Virus record (IMG/VR): IMGVR_UViG_3300006931_000002
Location: 51,478 to 115,477 of that record
Origin: a virus
DNA: 64,000 nt
Reading direction: 5' to 3' (one strand)
Part shown: positions 15,256 to 23,926 of the stretch, in pieces
Layout: each line of letters opens with the position of its first letter
How positions within the stretch are numbered: position 1 is the first letter of the stretch
Position numbers and translations under genes: made by a program
Notes under the pieces: model-generated
Told to the model about the DNA's origin: nothing
What the model saw: the letters and a program-made list of their open reading frames with translations, nothing else
Database searches by the model: none

Positions 15256-15558
15256 ATGCCCACGAACACCCCCACACTGCTGGTTGGTGCCCGGCTGGTC
15301 CGAACGACCCGGGCGGCCGAACTACTGGGCTGCGACCCGGTCAAGGCAGCCAAGTTGGCTGCCGACGGTCTGGCCTTTATGAAGCGCACCGCCACCGCGT
15401 ACGACGACGTCGACCCGAAGCTGTACCTGGTCCCGGTGCTGCCCGCACCTGGTTCCGGCCGTCTGGGTCACGTCTTCGACGAGGCCCGGGTGCGGATCTT
15501 CGCTCGGAGCCCCCTGTGGAAGGGCTGGCTCGCCGAGCGGTCGAAGAAGGCCGCCTAG
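15256..15558 (+). CDS. small putative HTH protein, first early gene
   Basis: 100 residues, ATG start with a -10-like element six bases upstream and no ribosome site. Residues 10-35 (GARLVRTTRAAELLGCDPVK) read like a MerR-type helix-turn-helix beginning. The C-terminus is basic (WKGWLAERSKKAA). It lies opposite the candidate repressor, in the place of a cro or excisionase gene, but I cannot assign it. Confidence 0.65.
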   Translation: MPTNTPTLLVGARLVRTTRAAELLGCDPVKAAKLAADGLAFMKRTATAYDDVDPKLYLVPVLPAPGSGRLGHVFDEARVRIFARSPLWKGWLAERSKKAA

Positions 15559-15642
15559 AACGTCGGACGCCCCATGCCGCGGCTACGGCAGGGAGCGTCC
15601 TGAACCCAACCCCAAGACGTCAGTACCTGATTGGAGAGGGCC

Positions 15643-16065
15643 TTGTCCGAGAGTAACCCGAGCCCGGCGGAGCGGCAGGCACACGCCCTGACCGTTGGAG
15701 CCGATCTGGCGACCCGCCTGGACGGGATCGCCCACCTGTACGTCACCGCCGGATCGTGGACAGGCATCCCGCAGCTAGGCGTCTCCGTGTCCTACGACTG
15801 CGGCAACCCGGAGGGCCACGAGTGCCAGAAGCTGACAGCGTTCCGGGCGGCGATCGACACGCTGGGCCTGTCCGTGACCGCCGCCGGGCCTCTCGGCGAG
15901 GACGGGTTGGCGGTGCACGCCGACCACGACCGCGACGGAACTCCCCTCCAATTCTTCGTGCATATCGGCCCTGGTGCGGCCCAGGAGGCTGCACTGTCGT
16001 GGCTGGCCGGACTGGGCTTCACGGTTGTGTGGCCCGATGCGGCTTCGCTGGCGGTGGCCGCATGA
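15643..16065 (+). CDS. hypothetical protein of the recombination operon
   Basis: 140 residues. TTG 15643 has GGAGAGGG 4-11 bases upstream. Alternating beta and helix with conserved-looking GVSVSYDCGNPEGHECQKL. It overlaps the Rad52-like gene by 4 bp. Function unknown. Confidence 0.7.
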   Translation: MSESNPSPAERQAHALTVGADLATRLDGIAHLYVTAGSWTGIPQLGVSVSYDCGNPEGHECQKLTAFRAAIDTLGLSVTAAGPLGEDGLAVHADHDRDGTPLQFFVHIGPGAAQEAALSWLAGLGFTVVWPDAASLAVAA

Positions 16066-17135
16066 GCGCCGACTGGGTGGACACCCTGACGCCGGAGATG
16101 TTCGCCAAGTTCACCGAGCTGTACCGCGTCTCTCAGATGTGGAAGGCGGAGGAAACCGCGCGGGGCCGATTCACGGAGGAACAGTACGACCAGCTTCTCC
16201 GTCCGATCGACCCGAAGCGGGTACTGGTCGCCAACAGGCAGTCCCACGTCTCGCAGCAGGACGTCCGCGCTCACCTGAACCGGATCTTCGGGTTTGAAGC
16301 GTGGGACAAGGAGATCCGCGAACTGCGCCTTGTCCGCGACGGGGTGAAGAAGAACAACGACGGCAAGGAAGTCCCAGCCGTCACCTACCTGTGCGTCATG
16401 CGGCTGACGATCCGCGACTCGCAGGGCCGGTTCGTCAAGTTCTCCGACGACGTCGGCACTGGCACAAGCCCGAACCTGCCGGACTACGGTGGCGCCCACG
16501 ACTTCGCGTCGAAGAACGCCGTGTCCTACGCGCTCAAGCGCTGCGCGATCGACCTTGGCGACCAGTTCGGCCTGTCGCTGTACAACAAGGGACAGTTGGA
16601 GGCGCTGGTCCGCGGCTCGTTCGGTGACCCGCGTCGGCAGCAGGTGCCGTCAGGGGACGTCCAGGACGGCGTTCCCCAGCAGGTTTCGATGGGCGACACC
16701 GAAGGTGGCGTAGACACCGAGACAGGGGAGATCGCCCCAGCGCCGCAGGCCCGTGTCCAGCAGGATCGCGCCGCCGAGGGCCGCACCCGTCAGATCGGTC
16801 AGAACGGCAATGGCACCCGACCGGTTCAGAGGGCCCAGCAGTCGCAGCCGGCGACGGTAGCCGAGCCGGAGGTTCCGAACGGCACCAACGTCAACGAGTG
16901 GAAGAACTACCTTCTCGCCGTCGCGGTCTACTCCGACCCGGCCCGCTACCGGAAGGACGACGGCAAGGCGAACGTCCCGAACGTCGCCACCGAGTACACG
17001 CGGTTCATGCGGGGCGGGGCGTTGAAGGACGCGACGATCGAGGACATCAAGGTGTTCGCCGCGCATCTGCTGACGGGTGCGGTGATGGCCGGACGTCACA
17101 CGGTCGGCAACACCCCGGCGGGGGTGGCCGCGTGA
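16062..17135 (+). CDS. Rad52-family single-strand annealing protein
   Basis: 357 residues, ATGA overlap with the previous gene. Residues 35-190 match the Rad52/22 annealing domain. It begins with RVLVANRQSHVSQQDVRAHL and FGFEAWDKEI, and the hallmark AHDFASKNAVSYALKRCAID is followed by LGDQFGLSLYNKG. The C-terminal 150 residues are a low-complexity linker and a helical tail (TNVNEWKNYLLAVAVYSDPA). It should anneal complementary strands during phage recombination and DNA repair; the VRR-NUC nuclease downstream may be a partner. The longer frame from 15756 is a shadow. Confidence 0.9.
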   Translation: MSADWVDTLTPEMFAKFTELYRVSQMWKAEETARGRFTEEQYDQLLRPIDPKRVLVANRQSHVSQQDVRAHLNRIFGFEAWDKEIRELRLVRDGVKKNNDGKEVPAVTYLCVMRLTIRDSQGRFVKFSDDVGTGTSPNLPDYGGAHDFASKNAVSYALKRCAIDLGDQFGLSLYNKGQLEALVRGSFGDPRRQQVPSGDVQDGVPQQVSMGDTEGGVDTETGEIAPAPQARVQQDRAAEGRTRQIGQNGNGTRPVQRAQQSQPATVAEPEVPNGTNVNEWKNYLLAVAVYSDPARYRKDDGKANVPNVATEYTRFMRGGALKDATIEDIKVFAAHLLTGAVMAGRHTVGNTPAGVAA

Positions 17136-17302
17136 CCGCGGTGGAGCGGGCGCTGGCCGGGGTTCTCGGGCCCCGGCCGGTCCGAGCCCGGAAGCTGGCC
17201 GCAGTGACTGGCCTGCCGAAGGCCGAGGTTCGGAATGGTCTTCGCCGCTTGCAGGACGAGGGCCGGGCCATGTCCCACGACCGACGGTGGGTGGCCCAGT
17301 GA
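17132..17302 (+). CDS. 56-residue winged-helix-like protein
   Basis: GTG in a GTGA overlap. RKLAAVTGLPKAEVRNGLRR followed by LQDEGRAMSHDRRWV looks like a minimal HTH with a short wing, as in small phage DNA-binding proteins. Target unknown. Confidence 0.6.
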   Translation: MTAVERALAGVLGPRPVRARKLAAVTGLPKAEVRNGLRRLQDEGRAMSHDRRWVAQ

Positions 17303-17655
17303 GCGGCGACCCGATGGCCGAGATGTACATGGCGTTCACCGCATCACCAGCGGCCGAGATCGAGCGATCCCTCGTCGCCAGCCTTGGCCAGCAGGTGCCT
17401 CACGGCTGGCGACTGGAAAACCCGGCGGACATCACCTGCCGGGTACTGGTCGACCCGTCTGGCGCCCGGCATGTGTTGTCGATGTCGGTGCGGCTGGACC
17501 TGCTGCATCCACACGGCCAGCGGCCATCTCACCGGTCACCGCTCGACGACCCCAACCGAGAATCCCGTCTCGCCGAGATCCGTGAGGCGATGGCCACCGA
17601 ACCCGCCGCCGTTCTCCCCTTGACTCGTTCGACCGCGCCGGAGGCGACCCCGTGA
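17299..17655 (+). CDS. hypothetical protein
   Basis: 118 residues, GTG 17299 in a GTGA-type overlap (the frame opens slightly earlier). Middle part beta-rich (ITCRVLVDPSGARHVLSMSV). Not recognised. Confidence 0.65.
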   Translation: MSGDPMAEMYMAFTASPAAEIERSLVASLGQQVPHGWRLENPADITCRVLVDPSGARHVLSMSVRLDLLHPHGQRPSHRSPLDDPNRESRLAEIREAMATEPAAVLPLTRSTAPEATP

Positions 17656-18734
17656 GTCACTACACCGTTCTCGTCATCGGCGGCGATGTCGAAGGCCAAC
17701 TCGCACCGTTCAACGAGGAACTTGCGGTCGAGCCCTACATCGACTCGGAGGCCCCCGCCGACCACTGGTATGCACATGCCACCCGTGAGGCGTTCGGACT
17801 GGACGAAGACGCCCCGGTCACCGCCGAGCAGATCGTCGAGACCTACAACCGCAAGTACATACTGAGTGCGACCACGAAGGGACAGCTGGCGCTTCCGGTC
17901 GCTTCGGTTGTCGGCGAGCCGACCGACCCCTATGCCCCGTGGACGCTTCCGTCGCCCGAGCGGGCACGGAAGATGGCCGAGGGCATCGACGAAGAGGTGC
18001 TGTTCGTCCACGAGGGCCAGGTCGCCTGCTGGTCGACAAGTAACCCCCGCGGCAAGTGGGACTGGTTCTCCGTCGGCGGCCGGTGGACAGGCTTCTGGCT
18101 GCTCACGAGTGAGGGTGCGGCCCTTCTCGGTATGAAGGACGACGAGGCGCCCTTCGTCGGCCACGCCGGCTTCATGACGCCTGGCCCCGACGCTGGCCAT
18201 GCGGACAGCGCGCTTCGTCGCCACATCGACCTCGACGGGATGCGCGCCGATGCCGAGGCCGAGGCGCGCAAGACGTGGGCCGACTACGCCACCCTCGTCG
18301 GACCGGTCATCGACCAGCACGGGATCGGCGAGTCGTGGGATGCGGTGTTCCTGCGGGTAACCGGCCAGCCCACTGGAGTCGGTGGCGTTGACCAGGATCT
18401 CGTCGACCAGGCGCGCCGCGAGTACCACGACCAGCCATACATCCGCGCTCTGTGGGGCCATGAGGACTTCCGCTGGCACGACGGCCCGCACGACCATTTC
18501 GGCCCGGACCTGTCGGAAGCGTCCGCGGAAGCATTCGCCCAGCGTGCCCGCGACAAGGCCGGCGTCCCCTACGCCGTAGTTCGTAATGGAGAGTGGCACG
18601 CCAAGGGCGAGATGGGCTGGTTCGGTATGTCGCGAAACGAGCGGACGCAGTCGGAGTGGAATGCGCTCGTAGCCGCGCTTCTTGACACCCTCGACCCGGA
18701 TGAGCGGCTCACGCTCGTGGATTGCCATGTCTGA
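17652..18734 (+). CDS. conserved phage protein with KWDWxxxGGRW motif
   Basis: 360 residues, GTG start in a GTGA overlap. It contains NPRGKWDWFSVGGRWTGFW near residue 135, a signature I associate with a widespread actinophage protein of unknown function. Mixed alpha/beta throughout; no signal peptide. One of the longest genes of the early operon, so probably an important enzyme, but the reaction cannot be inferred. Confidence 0.8.
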   Translation: MSHYTVLVIGGDVEGQLAPFNEELAVEPYIDSEAPADHWYAHATREAFGLDEDAPVTAEQIVETYNRKYILSATTKGQLALPVASVVGEPTDPYAPWTLPSPERARKMAEGIDEEVLFVHEGQVACWSTSNPRGKWDWFSVGGRWTGFWLLTSEGAALLGMKDDEAPFVGHAGFMTPGPDAGHADSALRRHIDLDGMRADAEAEARKTWADYATLVGPVIDQHGIGESWDAVFLRVTGQPTGVGGVDQDLVDQARREYHDQPYIRALWGHEDFRWHDGPHDHFGPDLSEASAEAFAQRARDKAGVPYAVVRNGEWHAKGEMGWFGMSRNERTQSEWNALVAALLDTLDPDERLTLVDCHV

Positions 18735-19161
18735 CCTCGACATCCCCGCCCTGCGGGCACTGGCCGAGACGACGATTGCCGGTCAGAGCGCACCAGTGGG
18801 GACGCTCGCGGTCGACCCGGCTGATGGTGCGGTCGCGGTCCATGTCGGCGACGACCTGTGGCGCACCGGCGGTGTTTCCCTGCTGTCCGGCAGTCGGGTT
18901 GTCGACTGGGGCTACCAGCTGGAAGCGGTTCCGGTGCCGGTGGCCGATCTGCTGACATTGCTGGACGCGGCCGAACGGCGGGAGCAGCCATCGGCGGAAG
19001 GCTGGAAGCGTGCCCGTCTCGAACGGGACGCCCTGCGACGGGACCGGGACCGCCTCCGCCGGGCGATCGGCGACTTCCTCGCCACCTACACCCTGCACAC
19101 GGACATCACCCGCGGTCTCGCTGCCGCGCTTACCGCATCGGGGGATAAGACCGATGACTGA
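18727..19161 (+). CDS. hypothetical protein with coiled coil
   Basis: 144 residues, ATG 18727 overlapping the upstream gene by 8 bp. N-terminal beta-rich domain, then a basic/acidic coiled coil (RARLERDALRRDRDRLRRAI). Not recognised. Confidence 0.65.
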   Translation: MSDLDIPALRALAETTIAGQSAPVGTLAVDPADGAVAVHVGDDLWRTGGVSLLSGSRVVDWGYQLEAVPVPVADLLTLLDAAERREQPSAEGWKRARLERDALRRDRDRLRRAIGDFLATYTLHTDITRGLAAALTASGDKTDD

Positions 19162-19432
19162 CCCGGTTGTCATGCCCTTCATCCGCCTGGTCCCGCTCCC
19201 GGACCGGGTGTGGACCGACGAGGACAGGGATCAGGCTCTACGCGCCCTAGAGCACGCCCGTCAGGGCTTCGCTAGCGCCGGCTACATGGTCGGCTGGGCG
19301 GCCACTGTGCCGGGCTATGGCCGCTGTGCCCACGCCACCGTGTCCGCACTGGAGTCGGCCCGCTGGGAGTTGGACCGGCTGTTGGACCGGATCGCCACCG
19401 TCGACATGGGGGTCGATCACAGTGACCTCTGA
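19154..19432 (+). CDS. hypothetical helical protein
   Basis: 92 residues, ATG 19154 inside the previous gene. Two long helices around a Gly/Tyr turn (GYMVGWAATVPGYGRC). No family recognised. Confidence 0.65.
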   Translation: MTDPVVMPFIRLVPLPDRVWTDEDRDQALRALEHARQGFASAGYMVGWAATVPGYGRCAHATVSALESARWELDRLLDRIATVDMGVDHSDL

Positions 19433-19496
19433 CCAGCAGGCGGCCTGCCGGAAGGCTGCGAAGGGCACTCCGAAGCCGCGGACGGCCGCAGCATGA
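19422..19496 (+). CDS. possible 24-residue basic peptide
   Basis: GTG 19422 opens 24 codons ending in the ATGA that starts the methyltransferase gene. It is Lys/Arg/Ala rich. The tight overlap at both ends is like its neighbours, but it is too short to be sure. Confidence 0.35.
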   Translation: MTSDQQAACRKAAKGTPKPRTAAA

Positions 19497-20230
19497 CCGC
19501 GCCGACGACCCAAACCGCCGCGGTCGACATCCGTACAGTCGACGACCCGCCCGGCGTGGACAACCCCTACTGGATGCAGGTCCGCCAGATCCCGACCGAT
19601 CCGATCCTCAGCCGGGTGTTCGCCGACGACCCGTGGTCGCCTGCAAGCTACAACCTTGAGCTGGTCCGGAAGGGTGGCCCTGGTTTCGACTCGCGGGACA
19701 CGCTGGTTCACCGCTTTTCGTGGGCGATCCCCGACCCGCTGTCAGTCCAGTTCGTCGCGGCCTACACGGTCGGGTTCGACGGGCTTGTGGAGATCGGCGC
19801 CGGCACCGGCTACTGGGCATGGCAGTTGACCCAGCGCGGTATCGACGTGGCCGCGTTCGACGAAGCCCCGCCGGACGTCGCCGAGAACGTGTACTGCCAG
19901 GACGACAAGCTCCCCGCCGACCAGCGGCTTCGGCCCACCTTCCACCCGGTGGTCGAAGGCAACACCCGGGCGGCCATGGACTATCCGGATCGGGTTCTGT
20001 TCCTCTGCTGGCCGCCCTACGGCTCGCCGATGGCCGCCGCAGCGCTCGACTTCTACACCGGCAACCGGCTGATTTACCTCGGTGAGGGTGACGGCGGCTG
20101 CTGTGCGGACGACAACTTCTTCGCCGCGCTCGGCAAGGGCTGGGTTGAGGTCGCCGAGCATCGGCCGGTCAACTGGTCCGGAATTCACGATTGGATCACG
20201 GTGTACGACCGGAAGGCCGATGTCGCATGA
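19493..20230 (+). CDS. SAM-dependent methyltransferase-like protein
   Basis: 245 residues, ATG start. LVEIGAGTGYWAWQL (about residue 98) is a class I methyltransferase motif I. DVAAFDEAPP is the following acidic loop, and LFLCWPPYGSPMA (about 165) replaces the NPPY-type motif IV. The C-terminal half keeps the alternating strands of the fold. The substrate is unknown. DNA modification is possible because NPPY/WPPY-like motifs occur in N-methyltransferases, but small-molecule targets fit as well. Confidence 0.8.
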   Translation: MTAPTTQTAAVDIRTVDDPPGVDNPYWMQVRQIPTDPILSRVFADDPWSPASYNLELVRKGGPGFDSRDTLVHRFSWAIPDPLSVQFVAAYTVGFDGLVEIGAGTGYWAWQLTQRGIDVAAFDEAPPDVAENVYCQDDKLPADQRLRPTFHPVVEGNTRAAMDYPDRVLFLCWPPYGSPMAAAALDFYTGNRLIYLGEGDGGCCADDNFFAALGKGWVEVAEHRPVNWSGIHDWITVYDRKADVA

Positions 20231-20398
20231 CCGCCCCGACCGTGGACCGGGAGACCGGGGAGATCCGCCACAACACCCGGCCCCGGCTCGGGGAATGCCG
20301 CCAGGGCTGGATCTGGGACGGCACCGGGCTGGCGCAAGCACCGCCGGGAACTGCCAAGCCCGATCGAGGTACAGGCCAAGTTCGACCTGCTCGACGAC
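20227..20398 (+). other. 5' part of a probably frameshifted gene
   Basis: An ATG at 20227 (ATGA overlap with the methyltransferase) opens a plausible protein start, TAPTVDRETGEIRHNTRPRL and so on, for about 40 codons. After about 20345 this frame becomes Arg/Gly-rich and unlike a protein. The +1 frame then continues with good protein sequence (SPIEVQAKFDLLDDM) into the gene at 20399. Skipping one base joins the two. Confidence 0.5.
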
Positions 20399-20698
20399 AT
20401 GGTCAAGGAGCAGAGCGAGGAATGGTCCCGCCTCGCAAAGGCCGCCACACAGGCGCGGGTTGCCTACGAACGGGCAAAGGCGGAGGCGTTCCTACGCGCC
20501 GAAGGCCCGATGGACGTCCGCAAGAAGATCGCCGACCTGGAAACGGCCGATCTTCTACTCGCCGCCGAGACAGCCAACATCATCGCCGACACGGCGAAGA
20601 ACGAGATGTGGCGCCTCAAGACCATGCAGGAGTCCAACCGGTCGACCAACGCGACCGTCAACCAGGAAATGCGTCTAGCTGGTCAGGGGCAGACCTGA
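20399..20698 (+). CDS. coiled-coil phage protein (possibly lacking its true N-terminus)
   Basis: 99 residues from ATG 20399. Coding-quality sequence extends at least 16 codons further upstream without an ATG, GTG or TTG. The real product may therefore begin at 20227 through a +1 shift, or at an unusual CTG (20351). Long charged helices (EWSRLAKAATQARVAYERAK) suggest a coiled coil. Function unknown. Confidence 0.65.
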   Translation: MVKEQSEEWSRLAKAATQARVAYERAKAEAFLRAEGPMDVRKKIADLETADLLLAAETANIIADTAKNEMWRLKTMQESNRSTNATVNQEMRLAGQGQT

Positions 20699-20892
20699 TG
20701 ACCGCCGACGTGATCGCTTGCCAGCACTGCGACTGGACCGTGCCCTACGGCCTGCTGGTCGCGGCCGAGACCGAGGCCCGCGCGGTCTGGCACGTCTTTG
20801 AGACCCATCCCGACGTGTGGCAGGTGCTGCACTCGGCCGGACTTGTTGGCCCGTCACCGAAGGACCCGCGCCCGAAAGGAGCTGCCCTGTGA
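20698..20892 (+). CDS. small Cys/His protein
   Basis: 64 residues, ATG in a TGATG junction. CQHCDWTVPYG near the start plus later His (HVFETHPDVW) resembles a short zinc finger. It is in frame with the 20227 start, but that long frame is not a single gene. It overlaps the next gene by 4 bp. Confidence 0.65.
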   Translation: MTADVIACQHCDWTVPYGLLVAAETEARAVWHVFETHPDVWQVLHSAGLVGPSPKDPRPKGAAL

Positions 20893-21521
20893 CCGCCCTC
20901 GACGACCGGATCACCAGGGCCGAACTGGTCCCGGCCTATGACACGACGCTTGCCGGCGCTGTCCGGGCTGCCGATGTCCTCGTCCCCGCGTTGCAGGCCG
21001 CGATCGACGACGGCCGGTTTCCCGACGTGGAAACCGCCGCCGACGTCCTGCTGGAGATCGACGACCTAGTGAAGGCGCTCCGGGCCGCCCGCGGGATGCT
21101 GGCCCGCTACACGGCCAAGGTCCTGCCGTGGAAGCGGAAGAAGCTCCGGTTCGAGGCGCTGAACTTCGAGGCGGAGCGGACAGCCAAGGGCGAGTGGAAG
21201 TACATCCCGCCAGCGGCCTGGCGTGCAATCGCAGCGCAGGTCTGCACCGTGGTCGACCCGACGTCGGGGGAGATCCTGACAGTGCCGCAGCGGCACGCCG
21301 AACTGATCCTTCTCGAAGCCGCCAAGTTTCTCGGCAAGAATCCCAACTTTGTCATCACCCCGTTCAAGGACCGTGGCATGCCACTGGACGGGATCGCGGA
21401 GTGGATTCCAGCGGAGGACGCGGAACCCGGCGTGGCCGTCCGACGTCTGAGCGAGACCAACCCTGCGGTCGGGTTCGCGGCCCGCATCCACGAGACCGCT
21501 GGAACGGTGGCCGATGTCTGA
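20889..21521 (+). CDS. hypothetical phage protein
   Basis: 210 residues, GTG in a GTGA overlap; the longer frame from 20817 overlaps the previous gene. N-terminal helices, then a basic segment (KVLPWKRKKLRFEALNFEAE) and a C-terminal alpha/beta region. No motif recognised. Confidence 0.7.
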   Translation: MTALDDRITRAELVPAYDTTLAGAVRAADVLVPALQAAIDDGRFPDVETAADVLLEIDDLVKALRAARGMLARYTAKVLPWKRKKLRFEALNFEAERTAKGEWKYIPPAAWRAIAAQVCTVVDPTSGEILTVPQRHAELILLEAAKFLGKNPNFVITPFKDRGMPLDGIAEWIPAEDAEPGVAVRRLSETNPAVGFAARIHETAGTVADV

Positions 21522-21627
21522 TCTTCTTCCGTTCGCTGTCCGCGTTGCCGAGATCATGGCCGTCGCTGGTCTGATCGGCATGGCCATCGGCTGGACGCAT
21601 GCAACCCGGACAGGTGGTGCCCGATGA
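21514..21627 (+). CDS. 37-residue single-span membrane peptide
   Basis: ATG 21514 overlaps the previous gene by 8 bp and the stop sits in ATGA of the next. Residues 7-28 are hydrophobic (AVRVAEIMAVAGLIGMAIGW), a likely membrane span. Pairs with the membrane protein that follows. Confidence 0.6.
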   Translation: MSDLLPFAVRVAEIMAVAGLIGMAIGWTHATRTGGAR

Positions 21628-21920
21628 GCCACGACACCGTTCTTTGGGCGCTCCATTACACCGGGCTGGTGATCAACGTTGCCGTCCTCTGCCGCGAGGT
21701 CACAGCCAGCGGGCCGCGCGTCCTCAAGATTCGCCGATACGCGCCGCTCGACGGTGCTTCCTCGCTGGCATGCACGTTGACGGCAATGGCCCTCGGCGCC
21801 CACATCCTCGCCGGGATCTGGGCGTTCCGCGCGGCACACGCCGGGTGGCGTTGGTGGAACAATCGGCCACCTCGCCCGCCTCGCCGCCGGACTGTTCTCG
21901 CCACGGCAGGTGCCCGATGA
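21624..21920 (+). CDS. small membrane protein
   Basis: 98 residues. Two hydrophobic stretches (about 5-24 and 47-68) and a basic tail (RPPRPPRRRT). The topology would fit a small holin-like or membrane-anchoring protein. It sits in the early operon with no lysis genes near, so lysis is not implied. Confidence 0.65.
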   Translation: MSHDTVLWALHYTGLVINVAVLCREVTASGPRVLKIRRYAPLDGASSLACTLTAMALGAHILAGIWAFRAAHAGWRWWNNRPPRPPRRRTVLATAGAR

Positions 21921-22429
21921 ACACCCCAGACACCCCCCTCGACCTCGACTGGGTGCAGGGACTTTTCGACGGCATCGGCGACGACGAGTTCCGCGCCCAG
22001 TTCGCCGAGTGGGCGAACTTCGCCGTCCCGCTCTACGACGCCGACATGAAGGCCAACCCGCCGACCGACGCCGAACGGCAGGTCTGGTCCGAAACCGTGC
22101 TGGCCCTGCGGCATCTGCCAAACGGCTGGCGGGAACTGCTCGGCTTCGGCGACGCCATCCAATATCCGGCGAAGAACCACCGGTCGCAGGTTCGCGCGGC
22201 CCGCGTCGCGGAGACCTACGGCCGCGGACTCGCACTGCTCGCCCGGAACCCGGGCGGGGTGACCCTCTTCGGCGCCCACTTCTGCAAAGCACCCCATGAC
22301 GACTGCCCCTACGACTGGACACCCCGTGCACCGGTCGATGTGGCCGCGGCGATGGCCGAGGTCCGCCGTCTACTCGACGCCTACGCGGCCACGTTGGACG
22401 ACGCCGAACCACTGGCGGACGTGGCATGA
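21917..22429 (+). CDS. hypothetical protein
   Basis: 170 residues, ATG start in an ATGA overlap. Acidic helical N-terminus (LDWVQGLFDGIGDDEFRAQF) and a middle segment LPNGWRELLGFGDAIQYP. No recognised family. Confidence 0.65.
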   Translation: MNTPDTPLDLDWVQGLFDGIGDDEFRAQFAEWANFAVPLYDADMKANPPTDAERQVWSETVLALRHLPNGWRELLGFGDAIQYPAKNHRSQVRAARVAETYGRGLALLARNPGGVTLFGAHFCKAPHDDCPYDWTPRAPVDVAAAMAEVRRLLDAYAATLDDAEPLADVA

Positions 22430-23199
22430 ACACCATTGACGCCCATGTTGCCCACGGCTACACCATGACCGACATCGCCCGCCTTGCCCGGGTCGGTGTC
22501 GCCAAAGCACGGACCAGCGGTGGCACATCCAAAGACCGCTACCAGGCCGCCTGGGATGCGGTGGTGCTCGCGCTCGCCGAAGCAGACAAGCCACCCACCG
22601 GAGGCGCCCTCACTGTCGCCGCAGCCGGCGCGGTCGAGGACGCCTGGCATGACCACCGCCACCACCACGGCATCACCAACGCAGGCAGGTCCGCGTCGAA
22701 GCATGCCGTCTACTGGCTGGACCTGTGTGCGCCAACACCATCACCCGAACCGCGGGCGGTCGAACATCTGGCGCTGACCCAGATCTGGGGCCAGCTAAAC
22801 GACAACGACCGACAGGCCCTGACCGCGCTGGCAACGATGGGCACCTACCAGGCCGCCGCCGACGCCCTCGAACTGGACTACCGCAGGTTCGCGAACCGGG
22901 TCCGCGCCGCCCGCCGACGTTTCCTCGACCTGTGGCACGAAGGGGAGACCCCGTCTCGGCTGTGGCGGGTCGACCGGCGAGAGCGGACTGTCAGCCTGTT
23001 CGGCGAGGACAACCCGAACCGGTACTACACGATCCGCAAGGGTGTGGCGATCGGCCAGCGGAAGCCGTCGGCTGAACATGGGACATGGAAGCGGTACTGC
23101 GGGGGGTGCAAGTGCGAGCCCTGCAAGGCTGCGGCACAGGTCTACAACAAGGCCCAGTACGACCGTCGTAAGGCGGCCCGTCTGGAGGGTGCGTCGTGA
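22426..23199 (+). CDS. sigma-region-4-like HTH protein with Cys-cluster tail
   Basis: 257 residues, ATGA overlap. Residues 1-45 contain a first HTH-like piece (HGYTMTDIARLARVGVAKAR). Residues 118-170 resemble sigma-factor region 4 (IWGQLNDNDRQALTALATMG, TYQAAADALELDYRRFANRV). The C-terminal end carries HGTWKRYCGGCKCEPCKAAA, a small Cys cluster seen also in the 2049-2648 and 26984-27595 proteins. It could direct phage transcription, but a region 2 is not evident, so it is not called a sigma factor. Confidence 0.7.
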   Translation: MNTIDAHVAHGYTMTDIARLARVGVAKARTSGGTSKDRYQAAWDAVVLALAEADKPPTGGALTVAAAGAVEDAWHDHRHHHGITNAGRSASKHAVYWLDLCAPTPSPEPRAVEHLALTQIWGQLNDNDRQALTALATMGTYQAAADALELDYRRFANRVRAARRRFLDLWHEGETPSRLWRVDRRERTVSLFGEDNPNRYYTIRKGVAIGQRKPSAEHGTWKRYCGGCKCEPCKAAAQVYNKAQYDRRKAARLEGAS

Positions 23200-23609
23200 C
23201 CGTCTTCGCCTCCCCAGCGCCGACCGCAGAGCAGATCCCATACCTGTGGGCGTTGGGCACCGACCCGGCACCAACTGGGATGGCATCCGGTCCACGCTGG
23301 CAGCAGATGACGTCCACCGAGAAGGCGCTGTACGCCATGTCCGAGGCCGAATGGCAGGAACAGGTTATTGCGCTCGCGGAGCATTTCGGCTGGTGGTGGT
23401 GGCGAGACAACATGTCGACCCGCAACCGCCGCGGCATGACCGACCTGATCCTGTTCCGTGACCGCATCATCTGGGCCGAACTGAAGAAGGAGACCGGGAA
23501 GTCCCGCCCAGGTCAGCCCGAATTCGCGGCCCGGGTGATCCGCGCTGGAGGCAAGCACTACATCTGGCGTCCCCGCCACAAAGCCGAGGTGTTGGAGGTG
23601 TTGAGGTGA
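23196..23609 (+). CDS. VRR-NUC domain nuclease
   Basis: 137 residues, GTG in a GTGA overlap. Residues 58-135 match the VRR-NUC fold: WQEQVIALAEHFGWWWWRDN, the acidic residue in RRGMTDLILFRD, and the E-x-K motif in IIWAELKKETGK. GKHYIWRP and a final helix follow. Phage members act as structure-specific or Holliday-junction-type nucleases; this fits a recombination module with the Rad52-like protein. Confidence 0.88.
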   Translation: MTVFASPAPTAEQIPYLWALGTDPAPTGMASGPRWQQMTSTEKALYAMSEAEWQEQVIALAEHFGWWWWRDNMSTRNRRGMTDLILFRDRIIWAELKKETGKSRPGQPEFAARVIRAGGKHYIWRPRHKAEVLEVLR

Positions 23610-23926
23610 CATCTCGGTCCCGCGCACGGTTCTACGTGGACCATGAAGGCCATGACGTCTCGATTGGGCCACGGAGCGCATGCTGTTTGACCTGCAAACG
23701 TGGCTACCTAGAAGCCGACCGAGTGATCATCCAGCGGGCGACGGATGGCGGGGTGAAGGCAGAAGACCTGCTGCCGGCGGAACGGATGGCCGTAGTGCGG
23801 GCGCTGACCGCGAAAGGTATACCTGCACGGCAGGTAGCCGACCGGCTTGGCATGTCGAAACGCCACGTCGAACGAGACCTTGCTCGACTCCGAGAGTTGG
23901 GATCCGGATGGCAGGTGGCGTCATGA
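23606..23926 (+). CDS. Cys-pair plus HTH protein (copy 1)
   Basis: 106 residues, 4-bp overlap with the nuclease gene. CCLTCKRGY near residue 27 is followed by an HTH (MAVVRALTAKGIPARQVADR, LGMSKRHVERDLARL). The next gene has the same order of parts, so this is a tandem duplicate. Likely a small DNA-binding regulator. Confidence 0.75.
   Translation: MTSRSRARFYVDHEGHDVSIGPRSACCLTCKRGYLEADRVIIQRATDGGVKAEDLLPAERMAVVRALTAKGIPARQVADRLGMSKRHVERDLARLRELGSGWQVAS

Noticed and set aside
20191-20892. 233-codon forward frame as one gene
   Set aside because: Only its first 40 and last 64 codons look like protein; the middle overlaps a better frame. Treated as a 5' fragment plus a separate small gene.
21624-21920. 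holin
   Set aside because: Two membrane spans alone are not enough; no endolysin or lysis cassette lies nearby and the gene is in the early operon.
22426-23199. phage sigma factor
   Set aside because: A region-4-like HTH is visible but no region 2 (core and -10 binding) can be recognised.
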